Source: a virus. Taken from it: 53,810 bases of DNA. The stretch lies in IMG/VR virus record IMGVR_UViG_3300045284_000262, positions 1 through 53,810 of that record. One strand, written 5' to 3'. Under the pieces are notes generated by a model. It did no database searches. It saw only the letters and a list, made by a program, of their open reading frames with translations, and was not told where the DNA came from. Position numbers and translations under genes: made by a program. This document shows positions 19,005-26,237 of this stretch, piece by piece (position 1 is the stretch's first letter; every line of letters starts with the position of its first letter).

Positions 19005-20780
19005 AGGCTTACGCTTTCTGACTCGTTTACTCCCCTTGGCCTCCGGAGCGAATGGATCAGTCGCATATATGATCTTGGGTTTCTTTGGTGCGACTGGACG
19101 CAGCCCGGCATACACCAGTCTTGATGTGACTATGGCTTTGTTGCCCGGGGAAACTTCGGCGATCTCCTGCAACTCATTCACCAGGAGCTGAACGGCATCA
19201 GGGACGGAGACGTTGCGGGGAGCCACCGGGGCAGCCACCGGAGTAGCAACGCACTCTGATTCGGTAACGTGGGCAGGTGCGCTGCTGATAGTCTCCGGTG
19301 GTTTTGCCGCTGGCAAAGCGAGGATGTCATAGAAAGGAACGTTCTCTCCATGGCGATGGAGGATGCTCACTTCGTATCCATGGCGCACCACCCAACTGAT
19401 GACATCTTCGGGAGTGGCGTTCTGCCTTTTAAGGGCGATCTCGTTAATCTCAATCACCATCTTCGGGTGAAATTTTTCGATGAGCTGCTCCATGCCTTTA
19501 AGAGCGTTCAATTCATATCCCTCAACGTCCATCTTAATGAGATCGAGCTGACCAAAGAGACACATCTGAGTATCCATTCGCTGCACCTGGATGATCGGGC
19601 CTCCGTTTCGGTTGCTATGGTCTACGAAGTGTGAGGCGAAGTTATCGGGGTTGTCTCCTATCAAACCAGCCACACCGTCATGCGCTCCGAGCGCATGGCA
19701 GAACCCGAAGACGTTCGACATGCCGTTGGTGTTGTGAACCAGGCACTTGAAGGCATCGGGGTTGGGTTCGTAGGCAAACACCTTCCCGGCTTTGCCTACC
19801 GCGTGAGAATACGCAACAGTATGATCCCCAATAAAAGCACCAACATCAACAACGGTATCACCGGGTCTGATGTGTTTGAGGACGTAAGGAATGAGGGGAT
19901 CAAAATCAAGGCGTCCGGCCTCCATTACCCGGCCACTGATGGCATCATTCTCCAGAACCCAGGTTCCGTCACGTACTTTATGAATCTGAGCGGGTGGGTC
20001 ACCACTCCCACTAACAGGATGTAGCTGCTCTTGGAGTGCGAAGATTTCCTGTGGCCGGGGGCTTGCATCCAAGCTGCTTGCTCCCGATTCGGTATTGCTA
20101 CTGCCGCTCAAGTTTTTTCGCAGGACGTCAATCAGTGAACCGTCCTTGGAGGAATGGAACACCACGGTTTCTTCCCGGATTTCATTCAGGTGGGTGAACG
20201 TGCCGTGCTTCCAGTAGTGCTGAATCAGCTTCGTCCAGTGTGCGTTGGGGATGATCTGGTCTTTGGCGGCAATGTCCCAGGCAACTTCGTGTGCGCGGTA
20301 GCATTCACCGGCCAGCAGGTAGATCGGGTTCTGGTAGATTCCTACCCCGGACATATGGATGGGCACATCGGGTCGCTTGGCCCCAAGGTCAACGCGCTCG
20401 CCCATGAAGGGCTTGCCGCCGCGCTTATACTCAGCCTCCAGGGCGTCCAGCCAGCCCGGGCTTATCGGTATGGCGTCCGGCTCAAGCCAGAAGAAGCAGG
20501 GCCATTCCCTGGTGTGCTGGATGAGGGTGGCGGCCAGGCTGAACATCTGGTTGGCTCCCTCCGGCCAGCCATCGACGTCAGACGACGTCAGACGGTGCTT
20601 GGCGAGGCGGAAGACTTTCCCCAGGGTCTTTACCACATCCTCCATGATCTGCTGGTTGCAGCGTCGGTCGCTCAAAATAAAAACGTCATGGGATTTATAT
20701 TCTCCCAGCTCTGCAATCCATTGCGCGTTTTTGAGCGCAAGCTGTTCATCGACAACGCTAAAGGGGTATATCACTAGCAT
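18981..20780 (-). CDS. Glycosyltransferase-like / FkbM methyltransferase fusion
   Basis: 599 residues. The N-terminal ~215 residues look like a GT-A-type glycosyltransferase: MLVIYPFSVVD start, an acidic metal-type motif in FFWLEPDAI (97-104), and a GVGIYQNP acceptor-loop-like segment. Residues about 300-450 are an FkbM-type SAM-dependent methyltransferase: TVVDVGAFIGDHT (309-321), the acidic FAYEPNPDAF (335-344) and DLIKMDVEGYELNALKG (413-429). The C-terminal ~110 residues are Pro/Ala-rich and basic, ending in KRVRKRKPP. It may decorate and cap a surface glycan or a phage structure. It is the last gene of the early block and overlaps its upstream neighbour by 23 bases. The methyltransferase domain is firm; the transferase domain is inference. 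Confidence 0.75.
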   Translation of the reverse strand: MLVIYPFSVVDEQLALKNAQWIAELGEYKSHDVFILSDRRCNQQIMEDVVKTLGKVFRLAKHRLTSSDVDGWPEGANQMFSLAATLIQHTREWPCFFWLEPDAIPISPGWLDALEAEYKRGGKPFMGERVDLGAKRPDVPIHMSGVGIYQNPIYLLAGECYRAHEVAWDIAAKDQIIPNAHWTKLIQHYWKHGTFTHLNEIREETVVFHSSKDGSLIDVLRKNLSGSSNTESGASSLDASPRPQEIFALQEQLHPVSGSGDPPAQIHKVRDGTWVLENDAISGRVMEAGRLDFDPLIPYVLKHIRPGDTVVDVGAFIGDHTVAYSHAVGKAGKVFAYEPNPDAFKCLVHNTNGMSNVFGFCHALGAHDGVAGLIGDNPDNFASHFVDHSNRNGGPIIQVQRMDTQMCLFGQLDLIKMDVEGYELNALKGMEQLIEKFHPKMVIEINEIALKRQNATPEDVISWVVRHGYEVSILHRHGENVPFYDILALPAAKPPETISSAPAHVTESECVATPVAAPVAPRNVSVPDAVQLLVNELQEIAEVSPGNKAIVTSRLVYAGLRPVAPKKPKIIYATDPFAPEAKGSKRVRKRKPPTVEHPA

Positions 20781-21039
20781 AAGGTGTAAAGAATAACGGG
20801 GTGTTCACGCCCATGTAAGCTCCTGCCACATTGAAGTTAAAGTGTTCCCACGCTTCGGGTTCGCTCATCTTGTCCCGGTTTATGAGGATGTCGATACATT
20901 TCCGGGTGTCGTAGACGACCAGGGCTGACATCCCACATCGCTCCACTATGCCCATGATGGCGTCCTCAAATCCATCGGCCATCAGGGCGTCCTCATTAAA
21001 CTGCGCCACCCATTCGCGTATCTTCAATGTGTCCGTCAT
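20758..21039 (-). CDS. Conserved phage hypothetical protein
   Basis: 93 residues. The pattern EWVAQFNEDALMADGFEDAI, GIVERCG, VYDTRKCIDILI and EAWEHFNFNVAGAYMG is one I know from many phage genomes, usually uncharacterised and encoded near replication genes. It is acidic and alpha/beta. The start at 21039 is kept because the N-terminal residues match that conserved family pattern, even though it overlaps the upstream gene by 44 bases. The role is unknown. Confidence 0.75.
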   Translation of the reverse strand: MTDTLKIREWVAQFNEDALMADGFEDAIMGIVERCGMSALVVYDTRKCIDILINRDKMSEPEAWEHFNFNVAGAYMGVNTPLFFTPYASDIPL

Positions 21040-21232
21040 AGCCTCGGTAAACCAGGTCGTTTTTATGCCCTCGCAGCCGCGCCTTCAAGTCCCGAATGTA
21101 GTCCGGGTCAACATCGTCCCGCGATTCCCATGCTGCCAGAAGGTCGGCCTTGCCGTAGTACTTCTGCACCAATTTTTCAAAAGACTTTTTCTTCTTGGCG
21201 GCGTGGTAAAGGTCAGGCAGTTTGCGGCCCAT
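20996..21232 (-). CDS. Small basic protein, unknown function
   Basis: 78 residues, with a basic N-terminal half (KKKKSFEKLVQKYYGK) and a charged helical middle (PDYIRDLKARLRGHK). It starts at an ATG shortly downstream of a C-rich leader, the complement of the G-run at 21243-21254. It overlaps the following gene by 44 bases, which suggests translational coupling. The family is not recognised. Confidence 0.6.
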   Translation of the reverse strand: MGRKLPDLYHAAKKKKSFEKLVQKYYGKADLLAAWESRDDVDPDYIRDLKARLRGHKNDLVYRGYDGHIEDTRMGGAV

Positions 21233-21242
21233 ATTAGAAAAA

Positions 21243-21254
21243 GGGGTAGGGGGG
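21243..21254 (+). repeat. G4-TA-G6 tract, copy 1
   Basis: GGGGTAGGGGGG on the plus strand, followed within a few bases by GTTTC. It lies in a non-coding gap 11 bases upstream of the ATG of the minus gene starting at 21232. A near-identical G-run with TA in the centre, also followed by GTTTC, lies at 35291-35306. It could form a G-quadruplex or act as a C-rich RNA leader. Confidence 0.6.
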
Positions 21255-21295
21255 TGTTTCGGTAGGAATTTGGTCTAACACCATTTTACGTAAAC

Positions 21296-21484
21296 TCAGG
21301 AAGTAGATGGATTTCTGAATCCAAGGGTGGCGTGTAACCATGCTCGATGTTCTTCAATATCCACATCCAGAATGCCACAGTGAGCAGGAAACCAGCGGTA
21401 GGTCATCAATTCCCCTTCCTGGTTTAGAATGATTGTGTTGACTATTCCGTTAGAGAACTGACAAATATGAGTAGTTGTTTCCAT
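21296..21484 (-). CDS. Small hypothetical protein
   Basis: 62 residues, with features ICQFSNGIVNTII and TYRWFPAHCGILDVDIEEHRAWL. It has a mix of strands and an amphipathic C-terminal helix, with no membrane segment. It fills the space between the primase-helicase gene and the small basic gene. There is no clear ribosome binding site. The coding call rests on position, codon-like composition and the absence of a competing frame. Confidence 0.5.
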   Translation of the reverse strand: METTTHICQFSNGIVNTIILNQEGELMTYRWFPAHCGILDVDIEEHRAWLHATLGFRNPSTS

Positions 21485-21519
21485 GCTGGAAAAATACTGG
21501 AAGATTTTCTATAAATACC

Positions 21520-23460
21520 TCAACGAATCCAATTTACTAAATTTCCACTGAATAACAGATTGCTGGAAAATCTGCCTTTTGGGGACAGTGCATTGTAGCA
21601 AGCTGACTTCTCGGCTCCGCTAATTTCCAGCAATTTATCCCGCGCCATCACCCGGAGTAATTCACCGCCCTCAAAAACCTCTTTTACCATTTCTTCGGTA
21701 ATCACGACGCGCTTATCCTTGCTTGTTGAGTCGAACGTCACCCAGTCGAATGATGGAACTGGTTCAAATAGTCCGACCTTGCGTTTCCATGCGCTACGCT
21801 TCCCCAGGTCGCCATCGTTGTTCTTGCAGCATGTGAACACTACCTGGTCGTCTTCGGTGTCGTCCGAGGCGTATTGCAGCACAAAAACGCATCTTGGGAC
21901 GCTGGTCAGGACATGGCTTCCAGCCAGGATGTTCATCAGGCCGCGCCCGGTGGAGCGTTCGTCCTTCTGTGGCTTCCGGGTATGCGCCACGATGCAGAGT
22001 GCGGTATTGACAGGTAAGACCGACTTGATCTGCTCAAAGGTTTCCAGGTAAGTCCTTTGCTCCTGATCTCGCGCGGCGGCGTTCCATGGATCGAGAGCGA
22101 CTATGTCCGGAGAAAATTCCGTAATGCAGTCACCGAGCTGTTTCCTGAAATCATCGTTTCGGAACAGCATTCCATATGGTGGTGGTTCGCTGATACGAAC
22201 GTAATCCTGTAATTCCTTGCAATTCAGCTCTTTGAAATTGAGTGACAGACGCCACAACCCGTTCTCCTGCTGGATTATCATGGTTTTGAACTGTCTGTGA
22301 ACATCTAGCCCAAACCATTTACCTTTCCCTTTCGCGCCAGCCACGGCCAGTGATGTCAGGGCAAGTGATTTGCCCACCCCATTTGGCCCGCCGAGGACGA
22401 AAATGAATGTCCCATCTTTGCAAATATGGTGGTTGCCAACGAGCTGCATTCCTTCCGGTGGATCGTATGATTCTAGGAAGTTTGGGTCGCAAAAACTGAC
22501 AAACTGCTTTTCCGGGGTTAAAGTCGTTGCTCCGTTGGGTTTATCTAAAATGTTCCAGCTTCCAGCATCCTTATGGGGATAGTGGAAGGTGGAATGTTCG
22601 CTTTCCACCTTCCCGATCTTCGACCGGAGCACATCATTGAAGGCTTGAACAACATGTGAACAAGATGTGTGCTTGCAGTCCAGCGTGGGCGCGCCGTTCA
22701 AATAAAGGATGGTGTGCTTCGCCCCGTCCTTGGCGGTGTGAAAAGATTCCCCGGGGCAATGTTTAACAAAGTATCCGCCCTTCTCAGGACTGTAGGTGCA
22801 TTCACCCAACAGCTTGATTGCGATTAACTCTCTCGCCGTCATGTCCGGGGTTATGACCGTGGTTGTCTTACCCCGGGGCAACGGATCGGCAGGTGGAAGG
22901 ATCGCGCCAAGGGCGTTGTTCAACCAGAGGTCAGGGTCGTATGTGAAAAAGCATATCCGGGCAAGGTCTTTGCATTTCTCGTCTATTTCGACGCCAAGGT
23001 CGCGCACGTTGTCCCTTATGGCGCGGAACGAATCCTCATGCCGGGCAGGGTCGTTGACCACGTTGAAGAACACTTTGAGTCCGTCCCCGGACGGGGAAAG
23101 GGCAATGGCGCGCACGTAGGGCAGGTATTTGAGCGTTTCCCGGATCGAGTGCAGCTTGTCCCCCAGGCTGTCCATATCGGCGCACAGAAGGCCGGAGTAC
23201 TCCACCAGGGCGGCGTTTGAGCGGGTTGAGAAACTCCCTGAAGGCATAAACCCCGGCAGCTCCGATTTCAGCTCTGCTATGGATTCCTTGGCCTTGACCG
23301 TGTCCCCGGTAATGTCGCGCTCGGCCTCATACTTGTTCCGGATGCGGGTGATTTTCTCCTTGAGGCCGTGCTCGCCTGACCGGGTGACCGACCAGATTTC
23401 CTCAAACGTGATTGGATGGGTGTCTGTCTGCTGACAGCGTTTCACCATTGAGACTGTCAT
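21520..23460 (-). CDS. Primase-helicase: VirE_N-type primase plus RepA-like AAA ATPase
   Basis: 646 residues from the ATG at 23460, which overlaps the upstream stop as ATGA; a longer frame to 23658 is antisense-like and rejected. Residues about 20-185 resemble the VirE_N/BT4734-like primase family: LPGFMPSGSF, LVEYSGLLCADMDSLGD (acidic D95 and D97) and ALSPSGDGLKVFF. A Cys/His cluster (C235, then CKHTSCSH at 262-269) resembles a primase zinc element. Residues about 330-560 are a RepA/DnaB-like AAA_25 ATPase: Walker A GGPNGVGKS (357-365) and Walker B PDIVALDPW (451-459), then AHTRKP. A winged-helix-like tail follows. It would prime and unwind phage DNA. No DNA polymerase is encoded, so the host enzyme is presumably used. 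Confidence 0.85.
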   Translation of the reverse strand: MTVSMVKRCQQTDTHPITFEEIWSVTRSGEHGLKEKITRIRNKYEAERDITGDTVKAKESIAELKSELPGFMPSGSFSTRSNAALVEYSGLLCADMDSLGDKLHSIRETLKYLPYVRAIALSPSGDGLKVFFNVVNDPARHEDSFRAIRDNVRDLGVEIDEKCKDLARICFFTYDPDLWLNNALGAILPPADPLPRGKTTTVITPDMTARELIAIKLLGECTYSPEKGGYFVKHCPGESFHTAKDGAKHTILYLNGAPTLDCKHTSCSHVVQAFNDVLRSKIGKVESEHSTFHYPHKDAGSWNILDKPNGATTLTPEKQFVSFCDPNFLESYDPPEGMQLVGNHHICKDGTFIFVLGGPNGVGKSLALTSLAVAGAKGKGKWFGLDVHRQFKTMIIQQENGLWRLSLNFKELNCKELQDYVRISEPPPYGMLFRNDDFRKQLGDCITEFSPDIVALDPWNAAARDQEQRTYLETFEQIKSVLPVNTALCIVAHTRKPQKDERSTGRGLMNILAGSHVLTSVPRCVFVLQYASDDTEDDQVVFTCCKNNDGDLGKRSAWKRKVGLFEPVPSFDWVTFDSTSKDKRVVITEEMVKEVFEGGELLRVMARDKLLEISGAEKSACYNALSPKGRFSSNLLFSGNLVNWIR

Positions 23461-23762
23461 AAATACATGTCCCGAATGAGAAGCAGCTTTTCCTGCTGCT
23501 TGGGGCTGATTTTCTTCGCGGTAGTGAGTGACCGGACGAACTGCCTCTCCCATGCGGGGAGATTGTCCAGCTTTGAAAGTGAGGTCAGGATAATGGCGTT
23601 TTCCAGAGCCTTGCGAACGTTGTCCGGGTGCGGTATCCAGCCCAGGAACTTGCGGCAATCAGAGCAGACGCGGCGGGCATAGTGAGTCCCGCGCTTTTCC
23701 ATGACCACTTCCGCGCGCGGGTGAGGACAGTCGCCGAAGAATGCGCCCTGCGTCTCAGCCAT
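23457..23762 (-). CDS. Zinc-binding phage protein
   Basis: 101 residues from the ATG at 23762, chosen because GGAGGG lies 7 bases upstream; a TTG at 23807 would add 15 residues. A zinc element CPHPRAEVV ... CSDCRKFLGWIPHP is followed by a helical domain with acidic and basic faces. Short proteins with this C-H-C-C arrangement next to RepA-like helicase genes recur in phages. It may be a nucleic-acid-binding accessory of replication. The stop overlaps the primase-helicase start as ATGA. Confidence 0.75.
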   Translation of the reverse strand: MAETQGAFFGDCPHPRAEVVMEKRGTHYARRVCSDCRKFLGWIPHPDNVRKALENAIILTSLSKLDNLPAWERQFVRSLTTAKKISPKQQEKLLLIRDMYL

Positions 23763-23885
23763 TGGCCAGCCCTCCGGTGGGTACTCCGTGCTTTGCACGT
23801 AGCTCAAGCGGTTTATCGCCAGAAATACACACAGAGCACCCGCCGGAAGGTTGGTTGCTGATGTGAACTACGTGCATGAAAACGA

Positions 23886-23915
23886 ATTAAAGCACAACAC
23901 CAGATGGGTTGACAA
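23886..23915 (-). promoter_or_regulatory. Candidate sigma-70-type promoter for replication genes
   Basis: Reading the minus strand: TTGTCA (23915-23910), an 18-base spacer, then TTTAAT (23891-23886). It sits just downstream of an intrinsic terminator and about 125 bases before the zinc-protein gene, so it would restart transcription of the primase-helicase segment. The region 23763-23983 contains no other gene that I can support. Confidence 0.4.
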
Positions 23916-23983
23916 TCTTTTTTTCAGAATTATTTTCCAATGTTGCGCTTAAGGTTTGAAACGACCAAAGGTGAGTAGAGACT

Positions 23984-24020
23984 AAAAAGGCGCGGGGTTC
24001 ATCGGTGTTCCTCGCGCCTT
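23984..24020 (-). terminator. Rho-independent terminator (minus strand)
   Basis: The arms AAGGCGCGGGG (23987-23997) and CCTCGCGCCTT (24010-24020) form an 11-bp stem with one G-T pair and a 12-base loop. On the minus strand the stem is followed by a T-run, the complement of AAAAA at 23984-23988. It lies 17 bases after the stop of the gene at 24037-24618, so it ends the upstream early transcript. Confidence 0.8.
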
Positions 24021-24036
24021 CTCTCTTAAAATCCGG

Positions 24037-24618
24037 TCACATCGGATTCCCGAATGGGTCATACCCCTTCTCTAGCTGATCTCGGGCATTGCCTTCAATT
24101 GAATCACGAATCCATTGAGGCCATTGAGTGTGGGGTAATCCTTGTATGATTGCACGATCCTGGTCAGTCATGTTATCGAAAGCGGCAGGTACTTCCCATT
24201 CCTTGCCGTTTATCTCCATGCCTATGGTTTTGTAAACATCCTTCGGCCCCATCCTGTACTCAGGTTCCTGGTCAAGTGAACGTTCGTGCTCATTGTAGGC
24301 TGCATTGTATCGCTCGTCTGAAAGCGTAGAGACTCCCCGGTTTGACCCAATCATTCGTGCGGCAGCTGAATTTCCTGGAAGAATGTCTCCTTCATCCGGG
24401 ACTGGTCGGCTGAATCCGGAATACCCAGGCTGCGCGTTTGACTGCTGTGGTTGCCCTGCCCTCGGGTCAACGTACCAGTATGGCCCTGCTCCAAGGTCAG
24501 GGATTATGACGTTACTTTTGGGCGGTGAGGGAAGTGCCGGTGGAGCCAATCCGGCAATTGAAAGAACTTCATCGAATGGCACTCCGAAATAGCTGTCCAG
24601 CCATTCTTTGGTTCGCAT
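24037..24618 (-). CDS. Hypothetical protein
   Basis: 193 residues. It has a short helical N-terminus (KEWLDSYFGVPFDEVLSIAG), a Pro/Gly/Gln-rich linker (about residues 25-85) and a compact charged C-terminal domain with DERYNAAYNEHERSLD, WEVPAAFDNMTDQD and a DQLEKGYDPFGNPM end. I know no family for it. It is the last gene before the terminator at 23984-24020. Its position among early genes says little about function. Confidence 0.6.
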   Translation of the reverse strand: MRTKEWLDSYFGVPFDEVLSIAGLAPPALPSPPKSNVIIPDLGAGPYWYVDPRAGQPQQSNAQPGYSGFSRPVPDEGDILPGNSAAARMIGSNRGVSTLSDERYNAAYNEHERSLDQEPEYRMGPKDVYKTIGMEINGKEWEVPAAFDNMTDQDRAIIQGLPHTQWPQWIRDSIEGNARDQLEKGYDPFGNPM

Positions 24619-24691
24619 GGGATGTTACCCCGGTGATGTCAGTAGGGCATTGGCGGTTTGCTGCCGCTCTTTTTCTTCTTCTTCTTGGCCA

Positions 24692-24880
24692 CTAGGTCAG
24701 CTTCGCTCCCGCGAAATGCTTCTTGCCGGACTTCCCAATTGCAGCGCGGCTGTGGTTTGACCCCGGGGACACGGTGACCTTGGAATGGGGTGGGAGAGCG
24801 GTGGTGAGATGCGAAGAACCGGCCAGCTTGCGATTGATTCCGTATCCTCCGCCCATGGAATTGCTGTGCTTCATTTTCAT
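24692..24880 (-). CDS. Small basic protein
   Basis: 62 residues, basic and glycine-rich: HSNSMGGGYGINRKLAGSS, then a VSPGSNHSRAAIGKSGKKHFAG segment. Short proteins of the form GGGxG(I/S) followed by a VSPG motif are familiar from phage genomes and are generally uncharacterised. An overlapping frame (24639-25007) ends in a run of six lysines and competes for this space. The start at 24880 has only a weak purine stretch upstream. Confidence 0.45.
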   Translation of the reverse strand: MKMKHSNSMGGGYGINRKLAGSSHLTTALPPHSKVTVSPGSNHSRAAIGKSGKKHFAGAKLT

Positions 24881-24924
24881 GGAACACGATTAAGCTCCCG
24901 TTCCCCGGGCTTGTCAATGGGGAA

Positions 24925-25278
24925 TTACATTCCAAGAGTCTGGCGCGCCATGGCCAGCATCGACCTACACGCTTCAAAACGAGCAAAGACAGCTTCCCAT
25001 TCGGCAATCGTGCCGCAAGCGGTGGCGTAGCTTTTCTCCAATCCTTTTATGTTTTCCAGATACACAAAACTGGAACGTGCCAGTGTTTCAGAGGCAGCCA
25101 CGGATTCCCCGCGCTGGATGAAGCGCACCTGCTCGGCTGCCAGGGCGTTCTTGCGCTGGTCGCTTGAAAATTCCTTGATCTGCCGCGCTGCTCCCACCAG
25201 TGGAGCGAGGGTTTTCATCCGGGCAACGCACTCAGTCATGCGTTTCTCAATGTCTTTGATTTCGTCGTCGTCTATCAT
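24925..25278 (-). CDS. Conserved helical phage protein
   Basis: 117 residues, almost entirely helical: IKDIEKRMTECVARMKTLAP, ARQIKEFSSDQRKNALAA, a SGES-like turn (RGESVAASETLARS), and a final TIAEWEAVFARFEACRSMLAMA. I know this pattern as a widespread small phage protein of unknown role encoded near RecB-like nucleases. It starts with an ATGA overlap with the upstream coiled-coil protein. Confidence 0.75.
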   Translation of the reverse strand: MIDDDEIKDIEKRMTECVARMKTLAPLVGAARQIKEFSSDQRKNALAAEQVRFIQRGESVAASETLARSSFVYLENIKGLEKSYATACGTIAEWEAVFARFEACRSMLAMARQTLGM

Positions 25279-26237
25279 TTCTTCTCCTTCACCTTTGCGA
25301 GTGCGTCTTTAACTGCCGCTTCGGAGCAAGCTGGGATGTAGCGCATCACGATCTGCACCTTCTCCCTCTCGGCGGCGAGTTGGTTTTCCTTCTCAGTCCA
25401 GAGCTTGAAGATTTCACGCTCATGTTCTTTCTTCTCGGCGGTGAGTTGCTTCTGAAATTCAATCACCTTTCCACTGAACGTTCGTGACCGTGTTCTCTCG
25501 GCGGCGAGTTGTTGCTGTAAGTCCTCGATCTGCGACCGTGCTGCTAGAACGTGATCGTCCCATCCTTGGGCGTATTCGGTGGTCTTTGGTTTCGACTTCT
25601 CTGCGGCGAGTTGCTGGCTAATGTTTAACTCAATGGCTTCATGCGCCTTCCTCTCAGCGGCGAGTGCGGCGTTGATTGCTGCGGCAAGTCCGAAGTCACC
25701 ATCCCTGCCGCGTATGACCGCAATAGTCTCCACCGTCCATTCGCCTGCGGGTTTGGGTAAGAGTGATGGGTCAATCTTAACGTGAATCTCGGTGGGCAAT
25801 TCAGTTTCCATGCCTGTCGCGGTTTTAGCTGTGGCAATCGCGGCGTTGTGTGCAATAGCTATGGCGTTGTTTTTATCTTCTTCGTGCCAGTGCTTCTGTC
25901 GCAGTTTCATCACTGAATACACCGTCCATTCGCCGCTCGCGGGTTTGGGTTGGTCGTATCCGGCATCCGCTTGTGGGTCGTTGACGGGTTTGGGTTGAGT
26001 CCCTTCGGGAAAAGGAACGTCATGATAATCCCGCGTCGGGTCAGGTTGGTTTGCGGGACAGTTAATGGGGTCACGCTTCCCTGTGTAATAGGCATTCATG
26101 TTATCAGTTTTTCTAATGAAACGCTGGCAGTCACAGTCAGCCATGCACGATTGGCTGAAGGTGTGGTGTCTAAGCTCACTGTGACCGCAGATGCAATACT
26201 CATTCCGCTTCGGTGTCTGTGGTAGTGGTGCTGGCAT
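25275..26237 (-). CDS. Zinc-finger and coiled-coil protein with repeats
   Basis: 320 residues from the ATG at 26237, which has AAGGA 5 bases upstream; the longer frame to 26372 lies inside the nuclease gene. A cysteine-histidine element opens the protein: CICGHSELRHH, then CMADCDCQRF. A hydrophilic Pro-rich linker follows, then two copies of a GEWTV-led unit (one with KLRQKHWHEEDKNNAIAIA, one with IAVIRGRDGDFGLAAAI), and a coiled coil with QLAAE or QLTAE steps. The function is unknown; it may bridge nucleic acid and a protein partner. Its stop is coupled to the next gene by ATGA. Confidence 0.7.
   Translation of the reverse strand: MPAPLPQTPKRNEYCICGHSELRHHTFSQSCMADCDCQRFIRKTDNMNAYYTGKRDPINCPANQPDPTRDYHDVPFPEGTQPKPVNDPQADAGYDQPKPASGEWTVYSVMKLRQKHWHEEDKNNAIAIAHNAAIATAKTATGMETELPTEIHVKIDPSLLPKPAGEWTVETIAVIRGRDGDFGLAAAINAALAAERKAHEAIELNISQQLAAEKSKPKTTEYAQGWDDHVLAARSQIEDLQQQLAAERTRSRTFSGKVIEFQKQLTAEKKEHEREIFKLWTEKENQLAAEREKVQIVMRYIPACSEAAVKDALAKVKEKK
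25368..25666 (-). repeat. Five-copy in-gene repeat encoding (Q)LAAE
   Basis: A 14-16 base unit resembling CTCGGCGGCGAGTTG on the plus strand recurs at 25368-25383, 25434-25448, 25497-25511, 25599-25613 and 25653-25666. It encodes QLAAE, QLTAE or ALAAE in the coiled coil of the gene at 25275-26237. The spacing (about 45-100 bases) is irregular, so it looks like heptad-driven amplification and not a simple tandem array. Confidence 0.7.

Noticed and set aside
23481-23489. AAGCAGCTT inside the zinc-protein coding sequence
   Set aside because: No promoter elements flank it, so it is more likely a chance match than an operator of the regulon.
23461-23658. N-terminal extension of the primase-helicase gene
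   Set aside because: It lies wholly inside the zinc-protein gene in another frame and reads as shadow sequence. The ATG at 23460 overlaps that gene's stop as ATGA.
23909-23936. Plus-strand TTGACA with a TATTTT 16 bases later
   Set aside because: It would point away from the early genes and into antisense sequence. The overlapping minus-strand promoter candidate makes better sense.
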